NCBI GenBank assembly: GCA_963556145.1
Contig: OY744468.1
Span: forward strand, 496,001-560,000
Length of the DNA: 64,000 bases
Origin: Hygrocybe punicea
Lineage: Eukaryota; Basidiomycota; Agaricomycetes; Agaricales; Hygrophoraceae
Direction: 5' to 3'
Below, piece by piece: positions 44,160 to 56,581 of this stretch (positions within the stretch are counted from its first letter, which is position 1; each line of letters opens with the position of its first letter). Below the pieces are notes generated by a model, which did not search any database, was not told the origin of the DNA, and worked only from the letters and a program-made list of their open reading frames with translations. A program made the position numbers and the translations under genes.

Positions 44160-45129
44160 AAAGACTAAACGTTTCCCAACTCCCCCGACATTCAACTTTC
44201 GACATGAACGAACGAACCCCCTCCTCTCTCCCGAATCTCTCCCTCGTCCTCCCCTACACCCTCTCCCTCTCCTCCTCCTCTCGACTTTATTCATCCCTCA
44301 ACCCTGACCCCACACGAATGGACGAACGAACGATGCTAGCCTGTTACTGATGCAGACCTGAAATCTGTTGATGTACACTAGCCACCCGGACCCCGAATGA
44401 TTGTTGAATACTCCGAATGGTCAACCTCAAGACTGCCGCCCTGCGAATTATTTATGGTTTATCCATAATAATTGCTCAAGCCCAAACCTGGAACCCGAAT
44501 CGAAATAAACCCCTGACTAACGTCACCACCGTCATTCCGCTACTTCAATACGATAATTACGACATGAAATGATGCAATGGACAAGACTTGTCATTGCCCC
44601 AGATGCAGAAGGACACTGCTAGACAAACCAATTGCCCTAGGTATCTCACCTTCATGAATCAAATATGTTTTGGTTGTACCAGACATATTACGACTCCCTC
44701 GCCCTAGACAAACCGAAATCAATAAATCCTTCAAACCGCCTTCCTACCCTTCCTTTCACCTCCTCCCCCCCCATCTCCTCATCAAATGCAGAAAGCCCAG
44801 AGAAAGCCAGTATGCAAATGACACCCCGAACCCTGTAATGACCTGTACATGTGACAAAGAGAAGTGGTTGATCTTAGTAGTCTGGGAACAGATGAAAGGG
44901 GACCCTCTTTGTTTGACATGGATGAACGAACCACCAAGACTATAATGATTGTCATGAACGGAACACATACAAAACGCCACTCCTTACCGATTTGGATAGC
45001 GCGGATCGGCATATCAGGTGATATCCCGCTACACACCCTCTTTTCTAGAAGTTTGATCCCCGATCATACATACGAATCCACGAGGCAACCAAGACTCTGG
45101 TACATGGACCGATCACTGGAAACTCCGAC
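44160..45129 (+). other. LTR element interior, 5' part
   Basis: No recognised coding domain. It starts aaagactaaacg directly after the LTR; no clear match to a common tRNA 3' end was recognised as primer binding site. C/T-rich leader at 44210-44300. Confidence 0.5.
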
Positions 45130-45609
45130 ATGATGCTGACAATGAGGCATGGTAATCACCGAAGATGGAAAACTTCTTTAAACCACCCACCTGTCGTCAC
45201 CCTGGCCAACCTTTGCCCCCCAGACCATCCGTACCCATGGCCTGACCGCCGGTCCTGGAGTGACCCCTACGTTTGGTGTTTGCTCGACCGTCCTGACGAC
45301 TGGGTCGACTATATTAGTTGGAACGATCCTCGCATCCCCCACCTGGTCACCATCCACGATATTTTCCTTGGTCCTATCTTACAGGAACTACATCGACTTC
45401 GTAACCGTCTACGGCCTACCGCACAAAGAAATCATCGCATCCAGACCCTCATCCACGAATTACAAGTTCTCCTCGACTTTGACGTACCATTCCATCGACT
45501 TGTTGTTCGCATCCCCGCTCCTCGTCTTGCACCCGTACCCCAGAATCATCACGACACACGTGTTGTCCAGCATCCTCGACACCATCCCCACCGTCGACAT
45601 CGACGATGA
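45130..45609 (+). CDS. LTR element internal ORF 1, unknown
   Basis: 159-aa frame, Pro/Trp-rich in its middle (YPWPDRRSWSDPYVWCL, DWVDYISWNDPRIPHL), with a His/Arg-rich basic end. It overlaps the next frame by ATGA at 45606-45609. It could be a diverged gag-like product, but no zinc knuckle or capsid signature is visible. A different frame (45260-45637) is also open, so the coding choice is not certain. Confidence 0.4.
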   Translation: MMLTMRHGNHRRWKTSLNHPPVVTLANLCPPDHPYPWPDRRSWSDPYVWCLLDRPDDWVDYISWNDPRIPHLVTIHDIFLGPILQELHRLRNRLRPTAQRNHRIQTLIHELQVLLDFDVPFHRLVVRIPAPRLAPVPQNHHDTRVVQHPRHHPHRRHRR

Positions 45610-46097
45610 GTCTCGACGTACCCTTTATCTTCGATGATCTGGACAATGAGCTATATTTTGGTGCAGTGAACATTTGCGGTGAAGAACATCTGACTCCCCC
45701 CATTGATGACTTTGATGCGTACATGGACAGTCTCACTGATCTTCCGACACCCCCTCGAAAAGTAACCCACCGACTGCATATAGAGATGGATGATGAATAC
45801 CGAGCATGGTTGTATTCTCCACCTCTTGTCTCGCTCCAAACCCAGTCACGTCGCCGCTCTCCACTTCTTCCCCAATCCCAGAAAAAGAAACTCGACCGTG
45901 CACACCGTTCTGACGGCCATAACATGCAGAACAAACGCTCGAGACATGGGACCAAAGAACCCAATTATCATCGTCATGCTTTATTTCGTGCAATGCATGA
46001 GCGTATGGTGAAGGGGAAGGAGAATGACATCCATGGATTGGATTGGAGATTGATGTTGTTTGTGAAAGGATACACCCCTGTCATGTATGATTCATAG
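45606..46097 (+). CDS. LTR element internal ORF 2, unknown
   Basis: 163-aa frame starting MSLDVPFIFDDLDNELYFGA, acidic at first, then basic (SQKKKLDRAHRSDG, NKRSRHGTKEPNYH), ending near MLFVKGYTPVMYDS. The start codon overlaps the ORF 1 stop by ATGA. No domain recognised; the acidic-to-basic layout could suit a nucleic-acid-binding product. Confidence 0.4.
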   Translation: MSLDVPFIFDDLDNELYFGAVNICGEEHLTPPIDDFDAYMDSLTDLPTPPRKVTHRLHIEMDDEYRAWLYSPPLVSLQTQSRRRSPLLPQSQKKKLDRAHRSDGHNMQNKRSRHGTKEPNYHRHALFRAMHERMVKGKENDIHGLDWRLMLFVKGYTPVMYDS

Positions 46098-47221
46098 AAT
46101 GGACTTTTCCCTTGTATGTAAACGACCTCGACATTATTTACACCAACGAAAACACCCAGAAGAAGAAACAGAATACCCAGAAACAGAAGAGACAAAACAG
46201 AAATGGAACGGACAGATGGAACATGACCATAGAGAAACATGTAGCAGGTTCTCTCACCAGCTATACAAATAAGAGATGAAGCAGCAGGTTCTCTCACCAG
46301 CTATATAAATAAGAGATGAATATCCGAAACGATATAAAATCTATGACCCCCAGACGCATGCATGATCGCTATAAGCCGTAGAACAAACCTTGATGTCTAT
46401 GGACACCAGAACTGAACCAGAAGGATACTGGTTATCAAACCAATGACCTCCGATCCCACATAGGAAAGGAACCCGATGTGCTACTGACCAGTATGGCAGT
46501 AAATGCACCAGAAAAAGAAACAGTGAAGAATGAATCCCCATCCGAAACCCTTTGCCAATGTATAACTTGGAACTGGCAACTCTTTCACCTTCCCTATCCC
46601 GAATTCCCCAAACATCTTCTGACCGACACCAAACCCTGTTGCATTCATGGAATATGAAGAAATCTCGCACACCATTTGAGTGTAGGAAATCCACGATCAG
46701 TCAACAACACCGATATCCGAAACGATATAAATCTATGTTCATTCGAGTGTCCGTAATGACTATAAACTTCTGACATCCAGAACTCCCCTCATCCCCAAAA
46801 CGCCGACCACCTACTCCCCTTCAGACCGACGACATAACCGAAATGTTATCAAACTACGACATACCTTGAATAACCACCTGGACCCCGACAACCCCTCACT
46901 CCTTCCAACCCCGACACCCTTGACGATTTAATGACAAAGAAACAACAACCCCTGATTATTGAAAATGACAAAAAATGACAAAATACAATTGGACGAACCC
47001 AGATATATTTCTTTTGAAACCCTTGTAACTCAGTAACGTCTTCATGATTCAATGACCTTTGGACTGACATTTTTTCCTTCTTCATGTCTTTGATTTCTTG
47101 CCGACCTTGATCATGTCGTTAAACTGTCTGTTCTTTCCTTGTATTTTTTTCCTTGTTCTTTGTTTCCCTTGTTCTTTGTTCTTCCGGTTAATCGGGACGA
47201 TTCCCCTTGTTCCGGGGGTAT
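46098..47221 (+). other. LTR element interior, 3' part
   Basis: No supported gene. A 40-bp tandem duplication (gcaggttctctcaccagcta) lies at 46240-46320, and the phrase gaaacgatataaa recurs at 46326 and 46717. T-rich stretch before the 3' LTR. Confidence 0.5.
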
Positions 47222-48866
47222 TGTTACATTTTTCAACTCCGCAACTCCGATTCCGACTCCGCTACCCACGATGACGATTCCACTTTACCATACCTTCCTT
47301 TTTCGTTCCCCTTTACCTTTTGTCTTCTTTTGGACCTTGCTGTTTATTCTTGTCCTTGTTCTCTTTTCTTCCTTTCTTCTTCTAGAACAATCCAGACCGA
47401 CCATGGACATCTCCCACGTGACCTTGTTGTACCCGAATAGTCTCCTTGCCGATGGACGTCACCGACATTGTCTTTTCCCTTCGATATCTTGTTTACGCTA
47501 TCCCACGACAAACCGATCACAATGGCTGTACTCCCGACACAGCTCATTACTGTAATTGTTATTGGCAGCATTGCCATCACCTTCCTGATCGGTTTCTACC
47601 TTGTTATGATCTATCTTTGGCATCGGCACCGAAACCCTTCCACCATTGATACTTCTGACTTCCACCTCAACAATATATCGACACGTAATTGACAATTGCC
47701 ATTCCCGGATATTTGGTTTCCATATTCGTACCCTGTGCCCACCATTATCCTCCCTGACGATCCGATGACATTCCTCACCTGCATGCGAACTCTGAACAAT
47801 CCCCGATCACAAGACATTTCACTGTTCTCTCTAATCCGACCATCGCCGGAGCATACTCTTTTGGACTTCAACCACAGACCATACGACTTCCCAAACAGTG
47901 AACCAACCCCTATCGTATATTGTTCGCACGACACCGCTTCAATGCAGTACCCGATGACTTGTTCCCACAGCTTGTCACTCATGCCATGACTTGAAACCTG
48001 GACCCACATTCATTTATCCTTTTCCATCTTTCATCTTGATACCTCCCACACTCGTTTACAATGATACCCTTTCTTGGACGAATACCGACATCAGGTGGAT
48101 TGCATTGTTCCACAGACAGGACAAGACATTGCTCCTCGATACGTCATCGACACAGACATCATCATCCGGTACAGCTTATGCTGTTCACATGTCTGACCTC
48201 GACTATCCCACCATCCTAGTTGGTTTTCCCTCCATACATTCCTTTGTCTTCCTTTATATCGACCTTTCGCTATGTCCCCGCTACCTCAAGACACTCTCAT
48301 CACCAATCCTACACTGGACGATACCCATCTTCGACCCGACCGTGCAATGCACTTGCCAGACTGCGCACTTGCCTGTTACAGCAAGTGTAGACCCCAAATA
48401 GGCAATTCTGCACATCACATGATCCGATGACAAATCATCCGAGTCATCCGGACCCCCTCTATTCCTCAATGACACCTGGGCCTCCAGTTGGATCGCGAGA
48501 ACATCGACATGAGGACGCCTCATGTCCGCCTCATGGTGAAAACATGGTGTAGTTGGACATGTTGTAGCTTCATGGTTGGATTCCCATTTACCTCCCCTCA
48601 AGTCCATTCACTATATCTACTGTCCTTGTTGTTGGTTCGGACTTTTTCTTCTTTTCCTTTCTTTACGTTTAGTCTGGTTCTTGGGGCAGACTCATCTTGT
48701 TTTGGGTAACCCCCACGGCTCGCAATGACACTAGACCTTGACCCCCCCTGTTAGCAGTGTTGTCTTAGCTGTAAGCAACAATGAAAGCTGCTGTTCTCCC
48801 CTCTGGAAGCCGATCCCCTGTTAAGTTGATTGTTGCCGGAGCCCGCTGCAGAAGCGATCCGTAACA
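47222..48866 (+). repeat. 3' LTR
   Basis: 1645 bp, indistinguishable by eye from the 5' LTR. Confidence 0.92.
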
Positions 48867-49296
48867 GTGTTGGATCGTCGGGCCGCGGAAGACGGACGTG
48901 CAGAGGTGGTGGATCGGGTGTTATGCGCGCCATGCAGAGTTCCAGTGCACTGGTGGCTGTATATTTTGTGGGGAGGAAGGGGCAAGTCGTGTGTATATTA
49001 TGATCTCTGTTGTTCCAGGTGATGCTGTGGGGGCAGACAATGAATGCAGGTAGCATGGGGACCCAGGCGTGGATAATGAAACACACTGGAGGTGGTGGTA
49101 GCATCGCCGAGTGCGACTCTGATGCCGACTTCGCTGTGCCTGTCCTGAGTGGACAGGGACTTGCACGGTAATAGACAGAACGTGTTTTCAAAGTAGATAT
49201 GGGAGAGGATTGCGTGTGGGTGGATGTCCCTAGATGATGCAGAAATTGTTGTGATTCCATTTGGCATGAGTTTCCAGCAGCACAACGAGGGCGGGC

Positions 49297-49600
49297 TTAC
49301 ATGTGAACGTCCCCACTGAAATCCATCCAGAGATCCTGCATCTTCTCGACGCGTACAAAAGACAGACAAGGTCGGCCACACATACTCTCAAGGGCGAGGG
49401 CGAGTGGGTTCTGGAGGAGATTGAGGCCAGCGCTTGGGGCTGAAAAGGTGAGACTGTCCAGGAGGAGATTGGAGTCTGGGAGAGAGAGAGCACCACGATA
49501 GAGCAGGCGGTACGCCAAGGTGGTTTGACCAGAAGAGAACATATTTGCCGTCGTCAGTGACAATTTCCACAATGTCTGGCAACTCCTTTGTTGCTGTCAT
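49297..49600 (-). CDS. hypothetical protein, small
   Basis: Minus-strand start MTATKELPDIVEIVTDDGKY and then, after a frame change, TTLAYRLLYRGALSLPDSNL and LALALESMCGRPCLSFVRVE. The frame change near 49510 has no obvious intron, so it may be decayed. No family recognised. Confidence 0.3.
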
Positions 49601-49659
49601 TTTACTCGCTCTGCAGAGTGTCTTATATTTCCTTATCAGATAGTTTACTTTCTTGATTG

Positions 49660-50355
49660 CTCGTACTGAGATGCGAGCGCTTTGCGCCGTTACGAACTTG
49701 TCTTGAACGGAGACCCAATGATTTTATCTCTGAGCGGGAATATCAATTGCCATTCGTTATCGCGTCCAGTGCTTGAGTTCCGGAATATCTACGGTGTACA
49801 TGAATGCCAGTAAAGAAAAAAATTAGCGGTTGACCTACAACAAAGTTTAGCATGATGATAATTGAAACATGAGAGACTGACCTTCGCAAAACATTCCTCC
49901 CGGAATCAATGTCGTAGGCCAGGTTTTTTTAGCTCACTCCACTTCTCGACTTCCCTCACCCCATAGATAAATATTTCGTCGGCTGGGTTACTAAAACCCT
50001 TCTGGTCCGCTAAATGGACCGTCAAACTCATCCAGTCCAGGAACGAGTAGCCACGGATCGTGTGGTGTCGGTGGCCGCGATGATATCCCTCCCTGAAAAC
50101 TGCTGTAAGTCCGTGGATGGATTCAGGAAATGATCGCTTACACGTAACAAAGGTTTTTTACTTCAGCCGCTTTTATCTGGGCCAGGGGCCGTGAGCAATG
50201 GTCTTACTGCATTGAAGGTTGGCAACAGTTGTCGTCAGCGCCAGAGCGATGGTAACGAGTTCACAGTTGTAAAAACTGAGCAAGGGAAGGTGTTGGTGGT
50301 GAGCGAGCAGTGGGATGTGACGGTTGAGGGTCAAGTGTGGTCAGTGTTGACTTGG
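49660..50355. repeat. dispersed repeat X, copy 1
   Basis: Direct repeat of 57185-58155, with shared blocks ctttgcgccgttacg, gcgtccagtgcttgagttcc and gtcaagtgtggtcagtgttg. Within it, a minus-strand exon corresponds to that in copy 2 (LDWMSLTVHLAD) but has an in-frame TGA after KKPGLRH, so this copy is broken. Confidence 0.8.
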
Positions 50356-50519
50356 TTGAATATACCTGTGCATCGTTTGTGCCTGTGTACAAAACACAGT
50401 ACCAAAAAAGTTGCATCGTTCACACCAACTTGTACACTCTGCACGTCATTTGTGCTTGGAAACAGTCGCTTGGTGCCGATGAGATATGAGCCAACTGGAG
50501 TCCATCACTAAGGGTCTTT

Positions 50520-51780
50520 TGGGAAAGGATCACCGAGACGGCTATGCTGAGATGAGGAAACAGACCTGACCAGAATAAAATCTATCAGCGGGGCAGCTCA
50601 GGTAAGTCGTCCAATAACCATTTAATCTCCAATTTTCACCTTCACTTTCAACCAGCACGCCTGGGGCTGGTGGAAGTCATCTCCAGTTCCCTCCCTCTCT
50701 CAATCCCCACCTCACACTTCACACGCACTTTCCCTCAAGCACTTCTTCCCTCCATCGCCCAAGATACGTGCTCCTACACCCATGCCCTTGCTATCGAAAT
50801 CCTCCTCGGTGGTCCTGACCACATGGCTACTTGTTTCGGGACTTGCGCTCATGCATCACTCATCGCCGAGTGGCTGGGTTTTAGAACGGAATGCTGATGA
50901 CATGCTCGGTAGTGGCTTCTTATAGATGAGAGCGGGGTTGGGAGGGAGGAATCGATGGGTGATATCCGACTCGTGAGGGCGTCCTTGCCCGAAAGTCGAG
51001 GCAGCGGGGAGGGATTACCACTGTCATTCACAAGTCGCTCATAAGAAAAAATGAATTTGACGTACTCTCTATTTCTTCACCAGCGACAAAAAAATGATTG
51101 CCTGCGGAAGCGCAATCTTGGTGAAATTGTTGTTGATGTTTCACGGTATGATGTGAAGCATATTTAACATACTTACTTTAACTGGCGGGAAATGTTGAAA
51201 ATTGATTTGATTTCTGACTTAATCATCCATGATAACTGTCGGACAAATAGTGTGCGTGGATTCGTTAAGGTCAATATCATCATGAATGCTTTTTTTTTGA
51301 GTCATATTATTGTCCCTCTTACATACAAGCGCGAAGTATATACGAAACGGGAACCTTCCCGGAACCCGTGCCTCTGGTTTGCGAGTGCAACCATGACGGA
51401 GTAAGTCCCCCGTGGCTCCAGCATATCCATGCTGTTTTAATCGCCTGACATGACGTACGAGGGGGCCCATTGTCTGAGACTGGTGTGGTGGATAAACGGG
51501 TGGTCTAGACCAGCTAAGTGCCCGGCTGCCTGAGCGGACATGCACGGAGGGGGGCTGTCACAGGGAGGAGAAGCGGAAGAGGGGGATCCGAATGAGAACT
51601 CGAGGGTGAGAAGTTGTGTGGGTTGAGGGTTGATTGCCGGGTGTGAGACTAGGTTGAGGGGGTCGAGATTGCTCATACATAGGTGTGACGGGGAGGTGTC
51701 CCAGCGTGGGTGAGCGGAGGGTGAAGGGAGGAGGCGTACTGCGTTGGAGTAGGTTAGCTATGTGAGTGTGGGAGAGGAGA
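50520..51780. other. no supported gene
   Basis: A T/C-rich plus segment (50640-50830) and G-rich segment 51530-51780. A fragment at about 51090-51160 (RNLGEIVVDVSRYDVKH) resembles the small exon near 38.2 kb. Confidence 0.35.
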
Positions 51781-51782
51781 GA

Positions 51783-52879
51783 TCACCGAATGAGTCTTTT
51801 AGTCTCCCTGTGCTTCGTATGAATGTTCATAGTGTAAATGGGGGGAAGGTCTGAATCGGTCGTATATTCGACCGCCAACTTCATCAGGTTCGGGATCCCG
51901 AGTTTAGAAAGTTTCAGGAAGTGTTCATTCAGAGGCTGCGAAAGCGATTTGAGGAAGTCTGCGTCGCGCTTCCCCGAAGAGGTATTTATCGACTGTGGAT
52001 CTGGAAAAAGACGACCACCGGCACCCTCGGCTCTGGCCCAGGATGGTGAGATATCAAGAAGGCATTTGAAGAATGGGGCGGAATATTCTGGGTTCTCCCA
52101 CCTCGAGAGCATCTTTTCATAGGACTTTGCAGCGACATACGTGAAGATACCAAGGGTGTCTGCGTTATTCTGATCCACTCCATTTAGTAGGTCGATCACA
52201 GAGGCTGCGTGGGATTAAACTGTTTGCGATGTCCTAATACAAATCATGAGAAATTGAGAAATTGAGACACTGCTACTTACCAAGTCTCTCTCACGTAGGG
52301 CAGAGGGTTGCGCAGGTCGATGCCAGTTGGCTCTGGATGAATAAAACAGGGACTTTTCCCTTTGAATGTCTGGGCATTGGTTGGATCTGACCTTAACTTC
52401 ACGACCCTGGGGTTCACCGTTGCGAAGAATGTTGGGGTAGTGGTGGTAAAAGTACTACCCTCAGGCTCGCGAACAGAAAGGTCGGCGCTTGAAGCTATGG
52501 CAACAACTTCATGCATTCAGACTAGCAGTGTTGCTAGTGTGGTCCCGCATCGTAGTTGTTCCTGTTCTCCATCTTGAAGTTGCTGGTGGCTCTCGGTCAC
52601 CTGAACGATTGGCTTGAGTTGGTACTTTGATGATGAAGACGTAGCAGCGGCGGTTGAAGACGTAGCAGCGGCGGTTGAAGACGTAGCAGCGGAGGATCGT
52701 TGTTGGAGATGCCTGAGGAGGGTGGTGAGCGTCCTAAATGTTGCATGAAGGTCTGACATGGTGTGGGAGAAAGCGAGAACTTGAACAGCCTGTTGGATAT
52801 GTTTGAGTTTACCGTGAGAAAGGGAATGTCGTGCCAATGCCCGAATAAAACCGATTCCAGAGATATGAAGCTGAAGCAT
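51783..52879 (-). pseudogene. truncated, stop-containing copy of the deaminase-fold gene
   Basis: Minus-strand homologue of the N-terminal half of the gene at 54668-56581, with the same intron position (exon end PLPYVRETW). Matching text includes GIFTYVAAKSYEKML, RDADFLKSLSQPLNEHFLKL and GIPNLMKLAVEYTTDSDLPP. Two in-frame stops are present: TGA after LATLLV (paralogue has Arg there) and TAA in TSQTV*SHA (paralogue has Gln). Similarity ends after YTMN, before the catalytic half, so no zinc-binding residues remain. A Ser/Ala/Thr microsatellite (AATSSTAAATSS) sits in exon 1. It is oriented head-to-head with the intact gene 1.8 kb away. Confidence 0.8.
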
Positions 52880-53012
52880 CCCAATCTACAAGAAACGGTA
52901 TTCTAGATCAGGACATTTGTTGTCATAATAATATTATGCTTAGCCTGTTTATAACCAACCCTCTGAATACGCATAGGGCGAGGAACTTCACCTGGCTGCC
53001 AATTTAGTTCGA

Positions 53013-53640
53013 ATGGCTCATAATGAAGATACCGATGATTTCCCATCGAATCTGAAAGCGTTTACGAATGACCGACACCAGACTGCCGTGATAGAAGTCG
53101 TCAATCATGTAGCTTCGAGCACCGGCGTCGGGATCTGGGGAGACGCCACGGTGAAGCTGATACAGAATGGTCACAGGTGTACGCTTCCATCCGGCATCCT
53201 CATCCAACCATTCTTCATCCTCGCCACTGGCTAGAATATTGTTGATCTCGCTCCATTTGGTATCTCAAACGGCAGCGGGCTCAAAGTCACGATCTCTGAC
53301 CATTAAAGCTAGACTGAGATTTCTGGACGCCGCCATTCCAATACCACTCGCCTCGACTGTGCCAAGTGTTCAGGACGGTACGCAACATATTTGGGCTATC
53401 ACGGCTCTACCACGCTGCAGAATTGTTCGCACGATCCAGAGGAGTACAACGAGTTATCCCATCTCAATCCCCTTCCACTTCCGCTCCGCAAATATTCTAT
53501 CCGTATCCAAACCACAGCTCATTGCCGCTTACAGCATACCGCTCCTGAGCTCGAGCCCAACGACGAACTTGAAGCCATTCTCGATGGAATTGATGAGGGG
53601 TGGCAGGTGGTAAAAGTGGTGGCGGTTGCGGCAATGGATC
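53013..53640 (+). CDS. hypothetical protein, probably frame-disrupted
   Basis: Plus-strand start MAHNEDTDDFPSNLKAFTND, QTAVIEVVNHVASSTGVGIW. Later segments are SLTIKARLRFLDAAIPIPLA and VPSVQD, FYPYPNHSSLPLTAYRS, and ELEPNDELEAILDGIDEGWQ, each in a different frame. The order resembles an unclassified agaricomycete family. Frame changes near 53235, 53370 and 53545 mean either introns I cannot place or a decayed gene. Confidence 0.35.
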
Positions 53641-53989
53641 TCTGGACCGTGAGGGGGTCGGCGATTGAGTCTTCGGGTCCATGGCGCACGTTCCATCAGG
53701 GGGTCATCAGCTTGGTTTCATTGTCCGGGATAATACCAATCTACGGACAATATTTAATGAGCTGTTATCTTTCATCGTCCTCAAAATAATGAACCTCCAT
53801 TGCAACCACTGGGTCTGCTGCCTGCGGTGCCAAACCCGCCAGGGGCACCTCATCAGTCTCCAAAGACGACGAAAGAAGTCGACGCCTTCTGGGACCTTTC
53901 CAGAACTGTTTTGCTTTATCCAGAGCACAGAAAGGCGCTTTTTCGACGATTGGCATGTGCGCTTGTGATTCATGTTCCTAAGGGCATAC

Positions 53990-54667
53990 AATACTAGTGT
54001 TGGCAGTTTGAGTGAGTCAAGCTCACAGGTGGCCCAAGTTATAATCATTTCTTTAAGGAAACAAACTTGGCAACTAATTCTACGGTGCATATGATTAATA
54101 CAACGATGTGAGTAGGCAAAGGGCTATAAAACTAATTGAAGTACACGTGTGCATGTAACGTTCGGATGGGTGGCGAAAAAACATGACTCCAAGCTTCAGT
54201 TCACATATTTATTGCCAGGCATGTTTAGGGCTGGCAGTTAGAAGGCATCATGTGCACCTACAACAAGTCAAATGATACTAGGCGACGGCACCCTCCCTTA
54301 CCTAAGCCGAAGAATAGTCTCATGGCGCAGCGCACACCGGCATTCACTGCTGGCAGAACTTGCCACCAGCACTGGCAGTGAAGTTCAGTTGCAGGGTTCT
54401 ACAATTAAAGGTATTTATGATCAATTAATTGAGTCATGACGGCGCAAACACTACTAGTACCAGCAGTACTGCCGCACTGCCATGCTCAGGCTCACCGGCA
54501 GGCCCAACTTAAAGTTCCACCTCCGAGTCCGAGTCCTAATCCAAGTCGGCTGGCACTGCAGTTCCGAAGTCAGTTGGACTTGGAACCATACCAAAATGAC
54601 TGATCCCAATGATCACCGTGACGATAACCTTTCTGACAAGATGATAACATTCTGAACTATCACAGCC
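53990..54667. other. intergenic; no supported gene
   Basis: Nothing recognised. It contains the probable promoter of the deaminase-fold gene. Confidence 0.4.
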
Positions 54668-56581
54668 ATGTTGGAGACGCTGCAAGATCCTTCGTTTGAT
54701 ATTGGCTTATCCATGGGGAAGGCGTCATTGACGGCCTCACTCCCGGGCCAGTGCCCAGTCACAGTGCAGAACCAAGATGAGCGTCACTCGCTGGCGGCGC
54801 TGGCCACCCTTCTGGTCAGGCACCACAGATTCACAGCTGTGACCTTGAACTTGAAGGAGCCTTCAACACTGGATTCTCCCACTATGGAGCTTGTTGTATG
54901 CAGTCATGGACAAGATCAGGGCTTTACGCCCATAGTCAGTGATTCATGCACTCGAAATGATTTCTCGAGTGCCTTGGGTTACAGCGGTGATAAAATTTCT
55001 ATTTCTCATCCAGATGCAAGCAGCATCAACCCAAGCGACCCATTGCCATATGTGAGAGAGACTTGGTAAGAACCCAGCTTCTCAATTTCTCGATTTTCTC
55101 ATGCTTTCTACCAGGACATCCCAATCATTTCAATCCCATGCAGCTGTGGTCATTAAACTCCTCACCGCAGCGGATCAGAATAGTGGAGATACCCTCGGTA
55201 TCTTCACATATGTGGCTGCGAAGGACTACCAGAAAATGCTATGGATGTGGCAGCACGAAGATTGTTCCAAGCCGTTCTACAAATGTCTCCTTGATGTCCC
55301 ACCATCCCGGGCCAAAGCCGGTCGTCGTCCTTTTCCAGTTCCACAGTCGATAACGACCTCTTCGGGTAGGCGAGACGCCGACTTTCTCGAATCACTTTCG
55401 CAGCCTCTCAATGAATACTTCCTAAAACTTTCTAAACTCGGGATCCCGAACCTGATGAAGTTGGCGGTCGACTACACAACCGATTCAGACCTTCCCCCCA
55501 TTTACACCATGAACACTTGCGAAGAAGTCCACCGATTACTATGCCATCTCCTCTGGTGCTATGATCGTTCTCTTCTAGCACTTGATAAGTTCACAAGTAC
55601 ACCTTTGTCGGACAAGAAGATGGAGGATTTCGAAGCCGCTGTCCATTGTTTCACCACGTGTGCTCTTATGCTCTGGGACTTCGCTTATTCCTCTATTCTT
55701 GTGGAACATATTTCTAGGATCCAACCTGTGGACCCTCGTGCTCGGCGGCTTGATGGTTGGATAGATGCGGAAGAGGGTGAGGAAGTGCTGGATTCGGAAC
55801 TCGTCGGCGATGCTTACGCTAATTGGTTGCGGTCACGGGTTGTTTATTTTGAGGCCACGAATAACCTCATTGGAATTGCCTCTCAGTTTCATGGTGTATC
55901 TCTCAAAATTCTTACCATTCAGCATGCAGAAGTGGCTTTATGCTCCTGGCGGGAGGTTGTTGCAGAAGTCTTGTCTTCCTCCAGTCCTAGTGGCTCCTCA
56001 AGTTGCAGTCTGCAGGATGCGATTTTGGCAATTGAGAAAGTGATATCGAGGAACATAAGCTTTGGGAAGCAGCTAAAGGGCGACATGTTGTTGGGCAAGA
56101 ACTTCCACGGAATGCCCCACTGTGAAGCCTTCCTGGCCAGCCTTATCCACCGCTCCAATTCATTTGAAGCTCACGACATGGATGGCTTTACTGTAGGACA
56201 TCTCTATTCTCAATATACCATAGCATCCTCTGATTTCTTATCATGTAGAATTTGAACCCCATCTTCGCGGTTTCCAACAGGTGCTGTGCTGCATGTTCTC
56301 ACTTGTTGTCCCTTTTAGGTATCCCAGAGCCCCTGCAGTTCCATGGGCAGGATTCACATTGGGAGGTTATCGCATGTAATCTGCCCCCGTATCTCCCGGC
56401 TCCCATCATCGACTCCATGATAACCCACTTCGGCGCAAAGTTGAATGTTGTCATACAGAAGTTGTACTCTGCTACTCAGTCTGAATCGTGGCAGCAGAAT
56501 GACTCTTGCGTTGCATCAACTACTACTAAGTTTCCTTTCTTCTCTGATTTCTTGAACAGGATTTGCAGATACCTGACTTGA
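54668..56581 (+). CDS. OTT_1508-like deaminase-fold protein
   Basis: Three exons (54668-55065, 55115-56192, 56249-56581) with GT-AG introns of 49 and 56 bp give 602 aa. The zinc-site residues of the cytidine deaminase-like fold are visible: HCE (about 468-470, in GMPHCEAFLASLI) and the CxxC of NRCCAACSHLLSLL (about 504-508). The spacing and the following PPYLPAPIID are as in fungal OTT_1508-like proteins. The N-terminal 450 residues are mostly helical (GIFTYVAAKDYQKML, HLLWCYDRSLLALDK). The substrate is unknown. The intron before the CxxC exon separates the two halves of the zinc site. The stop at 56581 follows a possible acceptor, so the last few residues are uncertain. An inverted broken copy of the first half lies at 51783-52879. 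Confidence 0.75.

Larger units (their letters stand above)
42510..48871 (+). mobile_element. complete non-autonomous LTR retroelement with 5-bp TSD
   Basis: Two 1645-bp direct LTRs (42515-44159 and 47222-48866), each starting TGTTAC and ending GTAACA, enclose a 3062-bp interior. The flanks are gtgtt on both sides (42510-42514, 48867-48871), a perfect TSD. The interior has no recognisable gag, protease, reverse transcriptase or integrase, so movement would depend on enzymes from a related element. The layout (long LTRs, pol-less interior) fits a LARD-like element. The base before the 3' LTR is preceded by ccgggggta, a weak candidate purine tract. LTR-encoded frames are identical in both LTRs, implying recent insertion. 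Confidence 0.9.
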
